From: Oscillospiraceae bacterium
GTDB taxonomy: Bacteria > Bacillota > Clostridia > Oscillospirales > Acutalibacteraceae
NCBI GenBank assembly: GCA_015065545.1
Contig: SVQA01000004.1
Coordinates: 118,098 to 182,097, forward strand
Direction of reading: 5' to 3'
DNA: 64,000 bases
Part shown: positions 36,929-45,698 of the stretch, one piece after another
How positions within the stretch are numbered: position 1 is the stretch's first letter
Layout of the letters: each line of letters starts with the position of its first letter
The notes under the pieces: model-generated
Seen by the model: only the letters and a program-made list of their open reading frames with translations
Databases searched by the model: none
Told to the model about the DNA's origin: nothing
Program-made: the position numbers and the translations under genes

Positions 36929-39849
36929 AGAAGATAGGTCTTGACGTGGGCTCTACAACCCTTAAATGTGTTATCCTTGACGAAAACGATAAGATAGTTT
37001 TTTCTACATATAAAAGACATTTTTCCAAGATTTCTCAGATGACAGGCGAACTGCTTTCTGAAATCGCAGAGAAATTCTCGGACGAAAAAATGCAGATTGT
37101 GGTATCGGGCTCTGCAGGAATGGGTATGGCAAACGATATGGGTCTGCCCTTTGTGCAGGAGGTTTACGCTACCCGAAATGCAGTAAGACGTTTAAGCCCT
37201 CAGTCTGATGTTGTAATTGAACTTGGCGGTGAGGACGCAAAAATCCTCTTTATTACAGGCGGCCTTGAGGTACGAATGAACGGTACCTGTGCAGGCGGTA
37301 CAGGTGCATTTATTGATAGAATGGCATCCTTGCTTTCTGTAGATACTCCTGCTCTGAACGAGCTGGCAAAGAACAGAGAAAAGATATATACGATTGCTTC
37401 CCGTTGCGGTGTTTTTGCAAAGTCCGATGTTCAGCCTCTTATCAATCAGGGCGCAAGAAAAGAGGATATTGCCGCAAGTATTTTTTATGCGGTAGTAAAC
37501 CAGACTATTGCAGGACTTGCACAAGGCAGAGAGATAAAGGGAAATATTCTTTATCTTGGCGGTCCCTTAACGTTTTTATCAGAGCTTCGTCTGGCTTTTG
37601 ACGACGTACTTAAAACCCATGGTGCTTGTCCTGAAAATTCTCTTTATTTTGTTGCATACGGAGCGGCTGTTTCTGATAAAAGCGACCCTTACGACTTAAA
37701 GGAGCTGTCGGAGAAGATAGGTAATTACAGCAGCTCTGCAGGTTACAACAGTTGTGAACCGCTCTTTACAAGCGAAGAGGAGTATGAGGCTTTTATTAAA
37801 CGTCATAAATCTGCTTCAGAGGGTATAAAGAATATTGATGCTCCTGCAGACAATATGTATTTGGGTATTGATGCAGGCTCCACTACTGTTAAAATCCTGA
37901 TGTGTGACGATGACGGTAATATTTTTCGTCCTCTTTATTGCAGAAACGATGGTAAACCTGTTGAGATTGTAAGGGACTATCTTGAGAAGCTTTACAGAGA
38001 TTATCCCGAAATAAAAATCAGACAGTCTGCGGTTACAGGCTATGGTGAGGATATAATCAGAAGTGCTTTCCATATTGACCATGGTATTGTTGAGACTATT
38101 GCACATTACACAGCTGCAAAGAAGTTTAAGCCCGATGTGGACTTTATTCTGGATATCGGCGGTCAAGACATAAAATGCTTTAAAATCCGCGGCGGTGCGA
38201 TTGATAATATCTTCCTCAATGAAGCCTGCTCTTCGGGTTGCGGGTCCTTTTTGCAGACCTTTGCGGCGGCTCTGGGATATTCCATTGAGGATTTTGCAAA
38301 TCTTGGTCTTTATGCGGACAGACCCGTTGATTTGGGCTCTCGCTGTACAGTATTTATGAACAGTTCTGTTAAGCAGGCACAGAAGGACGGAGCAACGGTA
38401 GAGAATATCTCTGCAGGACTTTCCATAAGTGTTGTTAAGAATGCACTCTATAAAGTTATCCGTTGTGCAAGTGCCGAGGAACTTGGTAAAAATATTGTTG
38501 TGCAGGGAGGTACCTTCCTCAATAATGCGGTACTCCGCTCCTTTGAGCAGGAGATAGGCCACGATGTTATCCGCCCCGAATATTCTGCTGTTATGGGAGC
38601 TTATGGTGCGGCACTCTTTGCCAAATCCAAGTGCAAAGAGTGTATGATGAGTAACATTATTTCCAAAGAGGAATTAAAACGTTTTTCATACAACGTAAAG
38701 GCAATTACCTGCAAAGGCTGTACCAATCGTTGCAGACTTACAATAAATACTTTCTCCGACGGAGAGAGGTATATCGCAGGTAATCGTTGCGATAAGCCTA
38801 TTGACAGCACAAAGGTAAAAGAAAGATTTAATCTCTATGCATACAAAAACAGACTTCTTGAGTCTTATGCAGATGTTAAGCCCGATAAAAGCAAAAAGAC
38901 CATAGGTCTGCCTATGGGGCTTAATATGTATGAGTTGCTTCCTTTCTGGGCAACTTTCTTCAGGGAGTTGGGCTTTAATGTAAAGACTTCTCCTGTGTCA
39001 AACAGAAAGATTTATCTTGAGGGTCAGCATACTATTCCTTCGGATACTGTTTGTTACCCTGCAAAGCTTCTTCACGGGCATATTGAGGAGCTTCTCAGTA
39101 TGAATGTAGATGCAATTTTCTACCCCGGTATGTCTTATAACTTTGACGAGGGTAAGGGAGATAACCACTTTAACTGTCCTGTTGTTGCTTATTATCCTCA
39201 GGTAATCGAGGCTAATGTTAAAGCACTTGAGGGTACAAAGTATATCTGTGACTTTATCGGTGTTCACGATAAAAAGGAGTTTGAAAAGCATATTGCTCCC
39301 ATTCTTTCAAAGCATCTTGGTGATTTTTCAAAAGCACAGATACACAAAGCAAGCGAAAGTGCCTACAGCGAATATGCCTCTTATATGGAGAATGTTCGTA
39401 AAAAGGGCGAGGAGTTCTTAGAACTTGCCAAAAGAAAAGGACTTCCTGTTATTGTGCTCTGTGGCAGACCTTATCATCTTGACCCCGAAATCAACCACGG
39501 CATAGATGAGCTTATCTGTAATTTGGGTGCGGTTGTGCTTACAGAGGATAGTGTAAGCCATAAGGTTAAGCCCTTCAGAGCATCTGTTCGAAATCAGTGG
39601 ACATATCACGCAAGACTTTATGCGGCGGCAAAATATGTGGCAGAATATCCCCGTGACCTTTCCATAAATCTTATTCAGCTTGTTTCTTTCGGATGCGGAG
39701 TTGATGCGGTGACAACGGACGAGGTTCGTTCTATTATTGAAGAAAAGGGCAAGATTTACACCCAGATTAAGATAGACGAAATTTCCAATATGGGTGCTGT
39801 TAAAATTCGTCTGCGAAGTCTTTTTGCGGCGGCTGTTGACAGAACCTAA
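36925..39849 (+). CDS. BadF/BadG/BcrA/BcrD-type double activase with DUF2229 domain
   Basis: 974 residues. There are two ASKHA ATPase domains, each starting with a phosphate loop: GLDVGSTTLKC (about 4-14) and GIDAGSTTVKI (about 313). Each carries the cluster-binding Cys motif (GTCAGGTGAF; EACSSGCGSF). From about residue 600 a Cys-rich link (CKGCTNRCRL) leads to a DUF2229 region (IGLPMGLNMYELLPFW, DTVCYPAKLLHGHIEE). Homologues are typically one long protein with the partner encoded at 35684 fused to the C-terminus. Here they are two overlapping genes with the C-terminal part first. It probably drives ATP-dependent low-potential electron transfer. Confidence 0.88.
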   Translation: MKKIGLDVGSTTLKCVILDENDKIVFSTYKRHFSKISQMTGELLSEIAEKFSDEKMQIVVSGSAGMGMANDMGLPFVQEVYATRNAVRRLSPQSDVVIELGGEDAKILFITGGLEVRMNGTCAGGTGAFIDRMASLLSVDTPALNELAKNREKIYTIASRCGVFAKSDVQPLINQGARKEDIAASIFYAVVNQTIAGLAQGREIKGNILYLGGPLTFLSELRLAFDDVLKTHGACPENSLYFVAYGAAVSDKSDPYDLKELSEKIGNYSSSAGYNSCEPLFTSEEEYEAFIKRHKSASEGIKNIDAPADNMYLGIDAGSTTVKILMCDDDGNIFRPLYCRNDGKPVEIVRDYLEKLYRDYPEIKIRQSAVTGYGEDIIRSAFHIDHGIVETIAHYTAAKKFKPDVDFILDIGGQDIKCFKIRGGAIDNIFLNEACSSGCGSFLQTFAAALGYSIEDFANLGLYADRPVDLGSRCTVFMNSSVKQAQKDGATVENISAGLSISVVKNALYKVIRCASAEELGKNIVVQGGTFLNNAVLRSFEQEIGHDVIRPEYSAVMGAYGAALFAKSKCKECMMSNIISKEELKRFSYNVKAITCKGCTNRCRLTINTFSDGERYIAGNRCDKPIDSTKVKERFNLYAYKNRLLESYADVKPDKSKKTIGLPMGLNMYELLPFWATFFRELGFNVKTSPVSNRKIYLEGQHTIPSDTVCYPAKLLHGHIEELLSMNVDAIFYPGMSYNFDEGKGDNHFNCPVVAYYPQVIEANVKALEGTKYICDFIGVHDKKEFEKHIAPILSKHLGDFSKAQIHKASESAYSEYASYMENVRKKGEEFLELAKRKGLPVIVLCGRPYHLDPEINHGIDELICNLGAVVLTEDSVSHKVKPFRASVRNQWTYHARLYAAAKYVAEYPRDLSINLIQLVSFGCGVDAVTTDEVRSIIEEKGKIYTQIKIDEISNMGAVKIRLRSLFAAAVDRT

Positions 39850-39877
39850 TTGTGAACAAACCATAAACATATACAAA

Positions 39878-39913
39878 AGCGGACACTGTTTTCGGGTGTC
39901 CGCTTATCGTTTT
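39878..39913 (+). terminator. Terminator of the activase pair
   Basis: AGCGGACAC (39878-39886) pairs with GTGTCCGCT (39896-39904), followed by TATCGTTTTG, a modest T tract. Confidence 0.65.
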
Positions 39914-39934
39914 GCTCAAAAGTTCCATTATCCA

Positions 39935-39963
39935 TTGACAAAGGTTTTGCATAGGTATATTAT
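39935..39963 (+). promoter_or_regulatory. Promoter of the antiporter gene
   Basis: TTGACA (39935-39940), 17-bp spacer, TATTAT (39958-39963). Confidence 0.7.
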
Positions 39964-40016
39964 TGGAACGCTTCAAAAGTATTTTGAGCAAAAATCTAAA
40001 TGTAAAGGTGAATGAA

Positions 40017-41288
40017 ATGGAAGTTTTACTTAGTCTTTCCATAGCCCTTTTTGCAGGTCTTATGATGACACGAGTTTGTAAGCCTTTAGGCCTTCCTGCG
40101 GTTACAGGTTATCTTGTTGCAGGTATTCTTGTAGGCCCCTATTGTCTGGGACAGCTTGGAGTAGAGGGACTCGGCTTTATCTCTAATGAAAATGTAGAAG
40201 CGTTTAAGATTCTTTCCGAGGCGGCTCTCGGCTTCATAGCTTTTACAATCGGAAACGAATTCAGACTTTCTACACTCAAGCATATAGGTAAAAAAGCGGT
40301 TATTATTGCGATTTTCGGTGCAGTAGCTGCTACCATACTTGTTGATGGTGCTCTTATCGGACTTTCATTCCTTATGCCCGATGTTATAGATATTCCCACA
40401 GCACTGACTTTGGGTGCTATTGCTTCCGCAACAGCACCTGCGGCTACCCTTATGGTTGTCCGTCAGTACAAGGCAAAGGGCCCTGTTACACAGATGCTTC
40501 TGCCTGTAGTTGCAATTGATGACGCAGTTGGACTTATTGTGTTTGCGGTATCTCTCGGTGCGGCAAATGCTATTAACGTAGGCCATATGGATGTGCTCTC
40601 TATAGCTGTTGAGCCTTTGGCAGAGATTATCCTTTCTATTGCAGCAGGTGCGGTTTTCGGTGCATTGCTTTCATTTACAGAAAAGTTCTTCCACTCAAGA
40701 AGCAAGCGACTCTCAATTACAGTTGCTTATGTGCTTATGGGTGTTGCGATTTCCAAGCTTAAGTTCAATATCGGTCCCGTGCATTGCGGATTCTCCTCAC
40801 TCCTTCTTCTTATGATGATGGGTACAGTATTCTGCAATATGTGCGATTTTTCCGAAGAGCTTATGGACAGACTTGACCGCTGGACCGGCCCTCTGTTTGC
40901 ACTCTTCTTTGTACTAAGCGGTGCAGAGCTTCAGCTTGATATATTCACACAGTGGACTATGGTTCTGGTGGGTGTTGTATACATTATATTCAGATGTCTT
41001 GGTAAGTACTATGGTGCAGGTATCAGCGCAAAGATTACTCACTGCGAACCCACAGTACAGAAGTACCTTGGTATCACACTCTTTCCCCAGGCAGGTGTTG
41101 CACTTGGTATGACACTTATTGCACAGACAACACTGCCCGAGCAAGGTGCAACAATTACAAATATCACACTTTTCTCTGTAATGATTTACGAGCTTGTAGG
41201 TCCTCTTCTTACAAAGATTGCTCTTACCAAAGCAGGCGAAATCAAACCCGAGGAAAGAAAATCCTCCAGAGGTGTTTTACACCACTGA
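40017..41288 (+). CDS. Cation:proton antiporter (CPA2-like)
   Basis: 423-residue membrane protein with about 11-13 hydrophobic segments. It has LGLPAVTGYLVAGILVGPYC (family N-terminal signature), LGFIAFTIGNEF, and ATAPAATLMVVRQYKAKGP followed by VVAIDDAVGLIVFA, where the Asp pair DD is the likely ion-binding site. It has no C-terminal TrkA-N domain. It probably exchanges Na+ or K+ for H+. The frame is open to 39963, but ATG 40017 has AAAGGTG 6 nt upstream and begins at the first membrane helix. Confidence 0.88.
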   Translation: MEVLLSLSIALFAGLMMTRVCKPLGLPAVTGYLVAGILVGPYCLGQLGVEGLGFISNENVEAFKILSEAALGFIAFTIGNEFRLSTLKHIGKKAVIIAIFGAVAATILVDGALIGLSFLMPDVIDIPTALTLGAIASATAPAATLMVVRQYKAKGPVTQMLLPVVAIDDAVGLIVFAVSLGAANAINVGHMDVLSIAVEPLAEIILSIAAGAVFGALLSFTEKFFHSRSKRLSITVAYVLMGVAISKLKFNIGPVHCGFSSLLLLMMMGTVFCNMCDFSEELMDRLDRWTGPLFALFFVLSGAELQLDIFTQWTMVLVGVVYIIFRCLGKYYGAGISAKITHCEPTVQKYLGITLFPQAGVALGMTLIAQTTLPEQGATITNITLFSVMIYELVGPLLTKIALTKAGEIKPEERKSSRGVLHH

Positions 41289-41386
41289 TTTGATAGTCAA
41301 AATATATAAGAAATTCCTTTGTGATTTGTTGCTGATAGTCAAATATGGAGATTATTGCGAAAAATTCGAAGGTGTTTCAAAAAAAC

Positions 41387-41416
41387 TTGACAAATGCTCT
41401 GTAGTTGTTGTATTAT
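41387..41416 (+). promoter_or_regulatory. Promoter of the T-box operon
   Basis: TTGACA (41387-41392), 18-bp spacer, TATTAT (41411-41416). Transcription would start near 41424, upstream of the T-box leader. Confidence 0.65.
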
Positions 41417-41458
41417 AAGTACTAATCTTTTTGTTTTTACATATATATAAGTATTAAA

Positions 41459-41695
41459 TGCAATGACGGAAAATTGCACTTTGGAAGGTGTCAAAGAGAG
41501 TCGGCGGTTGCTGTAAGCCGATACACCGAGAATCTGCATCTCGTTCCCGAGCAGAATTTCTGAAAATAAGTAGGTAATTCCGGATAATCTCCGTTAAAGG
41601 ATTTTGAGTGGCTGTATTTTGTTATACAGCAATCCGGGTGGTACCGCGGTGTTTATTATCGTCCCTGAAGCATATATGTGCTTCAGGGCGTTTTG
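41459..41695 (+). promoter_or_regulatory. T-box riboswitch leader
   Basis: It begins with the typical GCAATGACGG stretch. The stem I core AGAGAG-TCGGC-GGTTGCTGTAA-GCCGA-TACA matches the conserved GA-motif and distal loop. The T-box proper is GGGTGGTACCGCGG (41636-41649). The terminator is CCCTGAAGCA/TGCTTCAGGG (41663-41672, 41679-41688) with a GTTTTG tail. Uncharged tRNA should stabilise the antiterminator. The specifier lies within GAGAATCTGCATCTCG; by the purine-after-codon rule, TGC followed by A (Cys) or CTC followed by G (Leu) are the best readings, and I cannot decide between them. It controls the branched-chain operon starting at 41734. Confidence 0.92.
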
Positions 41696-41733
41696 TATTT
41701 TTATTTTATTTTTCCAAAAAGGAGGATACTGTT

Positions 41734-43146
41734 ATGAAAACAGTAAGAATTGCAGATGTGACACTTAAAGAAGGCACACGAGTTTCAGGCGCAACTCTCA
41801 GCTTTAAAGAGAAGATTGAGATTGCAAAGCTACTTGACAGAGTTTGCGTTGATGTTATCGAGATGCCTGCTATTGAAAATGAGGCAGCAGATTCTCTGCT
41901 CCTAAAAACTGTTGCATCACTGCTAAAGAACAGTACCCTCAGCGTTTGTGTCGGCACAACACAGGAGAGCATTAAGACTGCTTGGCAGGCAATTATGGGC
42001 GCAAAGAAGAAAAGACTTGTGGTCTCCCTTCCTACCTCAACAGTACAGATGGAGTATCTTTGCAAATGCAAGCCTGCAAAGATGCTTGAAATCATAGAGA
42101 AAACAGTTTCTCTTTGTAAAGAACTCTGCGAGGATGTTGAGTTCTGTGCACAGGACGCTACAAGAAGCGAAAAGGATTTTCTTGCTAAGGCTATAGATAC
42201 TGCTATCAAGGCAGGTGCAACAACAATCACAGTATGTGACACAGCAGGTCAGCAACTCCCCGATGAGTATAAGCACTTTATTTCAGACCTTTATGATGCG
42301 GTTCCTGTGCTTAAGGATGTAACACTTTCTGTTAATTGCATGAGCGAGCTTGGAATGGCTGATGCCTGCGCGGTTACCGCTGTCAAGAGCGGTGCTCAGG
42401 AGGTAAAGGCTACTGTAACAAGAACAAATTTGCCTAATCTTGAAAATGGCGTTCACCTTATCCGTACCCGAGGCGAGAGCATCGGTGTGGAGTGTGGTGT
42501 GAACGTTACAGAGCTTTCCCGTACTGCAAAGCAGATTAAAACTATCGTTAAAACAAAGCGTTCCGAAACAACTCCCTTTGATGCACCTGTTTCAGCAGTT
42601 GCAGATACCGATATTAAGCTTGACTCAAGCTCTGATATTACAGCGGTCAGCAATGCAGTCAAGGCTTTGGGCTACACACTTTCCGATGATGATATGGCAA
42701 AGGTGTTTGAGGCATTCCAGAATACTGCGAAGAAAAAACAGGTTGGAGCAAAAGAGCTGGAGGCCATTGTAGCCGCTTCTGCTCTGCAGGTGCCTCCCAC
42801 ATACAAGCTTGTAAGCTATGTTGTAAATTCAGGTAATATAATAAGTCCTACAGCAAACATTGTTGTAGAGAAGCAGGGCAAAAATTTCACCGGTCTTTCC
42901 ACAGGTGACGGCCCTATTGATGCCGCACTTTTGGCACTTGAGCAGATTGTAGGTTTCCACTATGAACTGGATGACTTCCAGATTCAGTCTGTTACCGAGG
43001 GCAGAGAGGCTATGGGCGAAGCACTTATTAAGCTTCGTGCAGACGGTACACTCTACTCGGGCAGAGGCATCTCTACCGATATTATCGGCGCTACAATCAG
43101 AGCTTACCTTAATGCTCTCAATAAAATTGTTTACGGGGAGAACTAA
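41734..43146 (+). CDS. 2-isopropylmalate/homocitrate synthase-like protein lacking the HxH motif
   Basis: 470 residues: a DRE-TIM (HMGL-like) barrel at about 1-270 and a LeuA-type allosteric domain at about 355-465 (SYVVNSGN, IDAALLALEQIVG, YSGRGISTDIIGATIRAYLNALN). Active-site positions are divergent: DTTLRDGEQ is DVTLKEGTR (D8 kept, catalytic Arg changed to Lys), and the metal-binding HCHNDLG is NCMSELG (N201 and M203 replace both His). AQDATRSEKDFL is kept. It is either an enzyme with altered chemistry or a sensor that uses the LeuA allosteric domain. GGAGG lies 8 nt before ATG 41734. First gene behind the T-box. Confidence 0.85.
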   Translation: MKTVRIADVTLKEGTRVSGATLSFKEKIEIAKLLDRVCVDVIEMPAIENEAADSLLLKTVASLLKNSTLSVCVGTTQESIKTAWQAIMGAKKKRLVVSLPTSTVQMEYLCKCKPAKMLEIIEKTVSLCKELCEDVEFCAQDATRSEKDFLAKAIDTAIKAGATTITVCDTAGQQLPDEYKHFISDLYDAVPVLKDVTLSVNCMSELGMADACAVTAVKSGAQEVKATVTRTNLPNLENGVHLIRTRGESIGVECGVNVTELSRTAKQIKTIVKTKRSETTPFDAPVSAVADTDIKLDSSSDITAVSNAVKALGYTLSDDDMAKVFEAFQNTAKKKQVGAKELEAIVAASALQVPPTYKLVSYVVNSGNIISPTANIVVEKQGKNFTGLSTGDGPIDAALLALEQIVGFHYELDDFQIQSVTEGREAMGEALIKLRADGTLYSGRGISTDIIGATIRAYLNALNKIVYGEN

Positions 43147-43148
43147 AA

Positions 43149-45668
43149 ATGAATTTATCCTTTTCAACTAACGGTTGGAGCGGGTTTTCCTGGGAAGATT
43201 TTTATTCCATGGCAAAGGACCTGGGATTCAAGGGCTTTGAGATCCATGATACCTCAAGAAGTATCTACTATGGAGTAAACGGTCCCCTCCGAGAAGAAAA
43301 TATAAGCAGGACTGTCAGAAACCTCTCTAATTTAGAGCTTACAATTCCTTGCATTGACGCATTGTGTGATATTGCAGATGCTTCAAAAAAGGAAGAAAAC
43401 ATAGAAGAAATCAAAAATCAGTTGAAGCTTGCAAATGCCCTTCATTGTCCTTATGTCCGTGTTCATGCAGGATACAGCAGTGAAAATGCAGACGAGTTTT
43501 CCGAGGCTGTGCTTCGTGCTTGCCTGGAGGAAGCAGAAAAACAAAAGGTTTCTATGCTGGTGGAAACCGTCGGTGTTTATGCAGATACTGCAAGACTCCG
43601 TGATTTGCTCAATTCCTTTGCCTGCGACAATGTAGCGGCACTCTGGGATATGAGCCACCCTTATCGTGACAATGGCGAAGCCCCCGAGCAGACAATTACC
43701 AATTTGGGTGCATATATAAAGCACGTTCACATCAAAGACTCTGTTTCGGTTGATGGCAAAACCTCCTACCGTCTTATGGGTGAGGGTGATATGCCTATCG
43801 ATAAAATGATGTTTGCACTTACTTCTATCAACTACGAGGGCTTTGTTTCTTTTGAGTGGATTCCTTCCTGGATTGAGGAAATCGGAGACGCAGGTATTGT
43901 GTTCCCTCATTTTATAAATTATATGAGCCGTTTCGATGCATCTGCAAATACAGAAACACAGCTTTACGACAACAAGACAAAAACAGGTAAGTTTATCTGG
44001 AAGAAAGAAACCCTCATTAACCTTACCTGCTCACAGATGCTTGATAAAATATGCGAGCATTTCCCTGACCAGTATGCTTTCCGTTATACAACCCTTGACT
44101 ATACCCGTACATATACACAGTTTCGAGATGATGTGGATGAGTTTGCACGAGTCCTTATTTCTCTGGGAGTCAAGAGCGGCGATAAGGTTGCCATCTGGGC
44201 AACCAATGTACCCCAGTGGTTTATCACCTTCTGGGCAACAACAAAAATCGGCGCTGTTCTTGTAACGGTTAATACCGCATATAAAATTCACGAGGCAGAG
44301 TATCTTCTCCGCCAGTCCGATACCCATACACTTGTTATGATTGAGGGTTCAAAGGATGCAAGCTATGTTGACATTGTTAATGAGCTTTGTCCCGAGCTTG
44401 CAAACACAACACCCGGTGAGCCCATGCACTGCAGACGTCTTCCTTTCCTGCGTAATGTAATTACGGTAGGATGTGAGACAAAGGGTGCGCTGACTTGGGA
44501 GCAGTCCCTTAAATTTGCCTCAAAGACACCTCTCGAAGAGGTAAGACGCAGAGCCTCTATGGTAGATCCACACGATGTAGGTAATATGCAGTATACCTCG
44601 GGTACTACAGGCTTCCCCAAGGGCGTAATGCTTACTCACTACAACTTCCTCAACAATGGTAAATGCATCGGTGACAGAATGGATCTTTCCACCGCTGACA
44701 GAATGATGATTCAGGTTCCCATGTTCCATTGCTTCGGTATGGTGCTTTCTATGACAGCGGCTATGACCCACGGCGTTACAATGTCACCCATACCTTACTT
44801 CTCACCCAAGAATTCACTTGCTTGTATCAATAACGAGAGAATTACCTGCTTCCATGGTGTTCCCACAATGTTTATTGCACTTTTAGAGCACGACGACTTC
44901 GGGAAAACCGACTTCTCTCACATGAGAACAGGTATTATGGCAGGCTCACCTTGTCCCATTGCTGTTATGCAGGATGTTGTTGATAAGATGAATATGAAGG
45001 AAATAACCATTGTTTACGGACAGACCGAGGCTTCTCCCGGATGTACCATGAGCAGCGCAGATGATCCTCTTGAGGTTAGAGTTTCTACCGTTGGCGGACC
45101 TTTGCCAAAGATTGAATGTAAGATTGTAGATCCTGAAACAGGGGAGGAGCTTCCCGACGGTGAAAACGGCGAATTTGTAGCAAGAGGCTACAATATTATG
45201 AAGGGCTACTACAAAATGCCTCAGGCTACCGATGCGGCTATAGATGCTGACGGCTGGCTTCATACAGGCGACCTTGCCTGCAGAACTCCCGAGGGCAACT
45301 TCCGTATTACCGGCAGACTTAAAGATATGATTATCCGCGGCGGTGAGAATATTTATCCTAAAGAGATTGAGGAGTTTATTTACACTCATCCCAAGGTATC
45401 AGACGTACAGGTTATCGGTGTTCCTGATGAGCAGTACGGCGAAGAGATTATGGCATGTGTAATCCTCAAAGAAAACGAGGAGATGACTGTGGAAGAACTC
45501 AAAAAATATGTTCTTGACCACATGGCACGCCATAAGGTTCCCAGATATATCGATTTTGTGGATAGTTTCCCGATGAATGCAGCAGGTAAAATCCTTAAAT
45601 ATAAAATGCGTGAAGATGCAGTTAAAAAATACAATCTCTCAAAAGCGGCAGAGATTGAAACAGCTTAA
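43149..45668 (+). CDS. Fusion: xylose-isomerase-like TIM barrel + AMP-forming acyl-CoA synthetase
   Basis: 839 residues. The first roughly 270 are an AP-endonuclease-2/sugar-isomerase TIM barrel with conserved metal-site-like motifs (LVETVGVYAD, WDMSHPY, KHVHIKD, GEGDMPID, SFEW). Residues about 289-839 are an ANL-family acyl-CoA synthetase: YTSGTTGFPKGV (A3, about 482), YGQTEASPG, TGDLACRTPEG, and the late catalytic Lys in NAAGKILKYK (about 814). It likely activates a short or branched carboxylic acid. The role of the barrel is unknown. It starts 2 bp after the preceding stop codon, so the two genes are coupled. Confidence 0.88.
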   Translation: MNLSFSTNGWSGFSWEDFYSMAKDLGFKGFEIHDTSRSIYYGVNGPLREENISRTVRNLSNLELTIPCIDALCDIADASKKEENIEEIKNQLKLANALHCPYVRVHAGYSSENADEFSEAVLRACLEEAEKQKVSMLVETVGVYADTARLRDLLNSFACDNVAALWDMSHPYRDNGEAPEQTITNLGAYIKHVHIKDSVSVDGKTSYRLMGEGDMPIDKMMFALTSINYEGFVSFEWIPSWIEEIGDAGIVFPHFINYMSRFDASANTETQLYDNKTKTGKFIWKKETLINLTCSQMLDKICEHFPDQYAFRYTTLDYTRTYTQFRDDVDEFARVLISLGVKSGDKVAIWATNVPQWFITFWATTKIGAVLVTVNTAYKIHEAEYLLRQSDTHTLVMIEGSKDASYVDIVNELCPELANTTPGEPMHCRRLPFLRNVITVGCETKGALTWEQSLKFASKTPLEEVRRRASMVDPHDVGNMQYTSGTTGFPKGVMLTHYNFLNNGKCIGDRMDLSTADRMMIQVPMFHCFGMVLSMTAAMTHGVTMSPIPYFSPKNSLACINNERITCFHGVPTMFIALLEHDDFGKTDFSHMRTGIMAGSPCPIAVMQDVVDKMNMKEITIVYGQTEASPGCTMSSADDPLEVRVSTVGGPLPKIECKIVDPETGEELPDGENGEFVARGYNIMKGYYKMPQATDAAIDADGWLHTGDLACRTPEGNFRITGRLKDMIIRGGENIYPKEIEEFIYTHPKVSDVQVIGVPDEQYGEEIMACVILKENEEMTVEELKKYVLDHMARHKVPRYIDFVDSFPMNAAGKILKYKMREDAVKKYNLSKAAEIETA

Positions 45669-45698
45669 ATATTCATTACATAAAAAGGAGTGTCAGAT

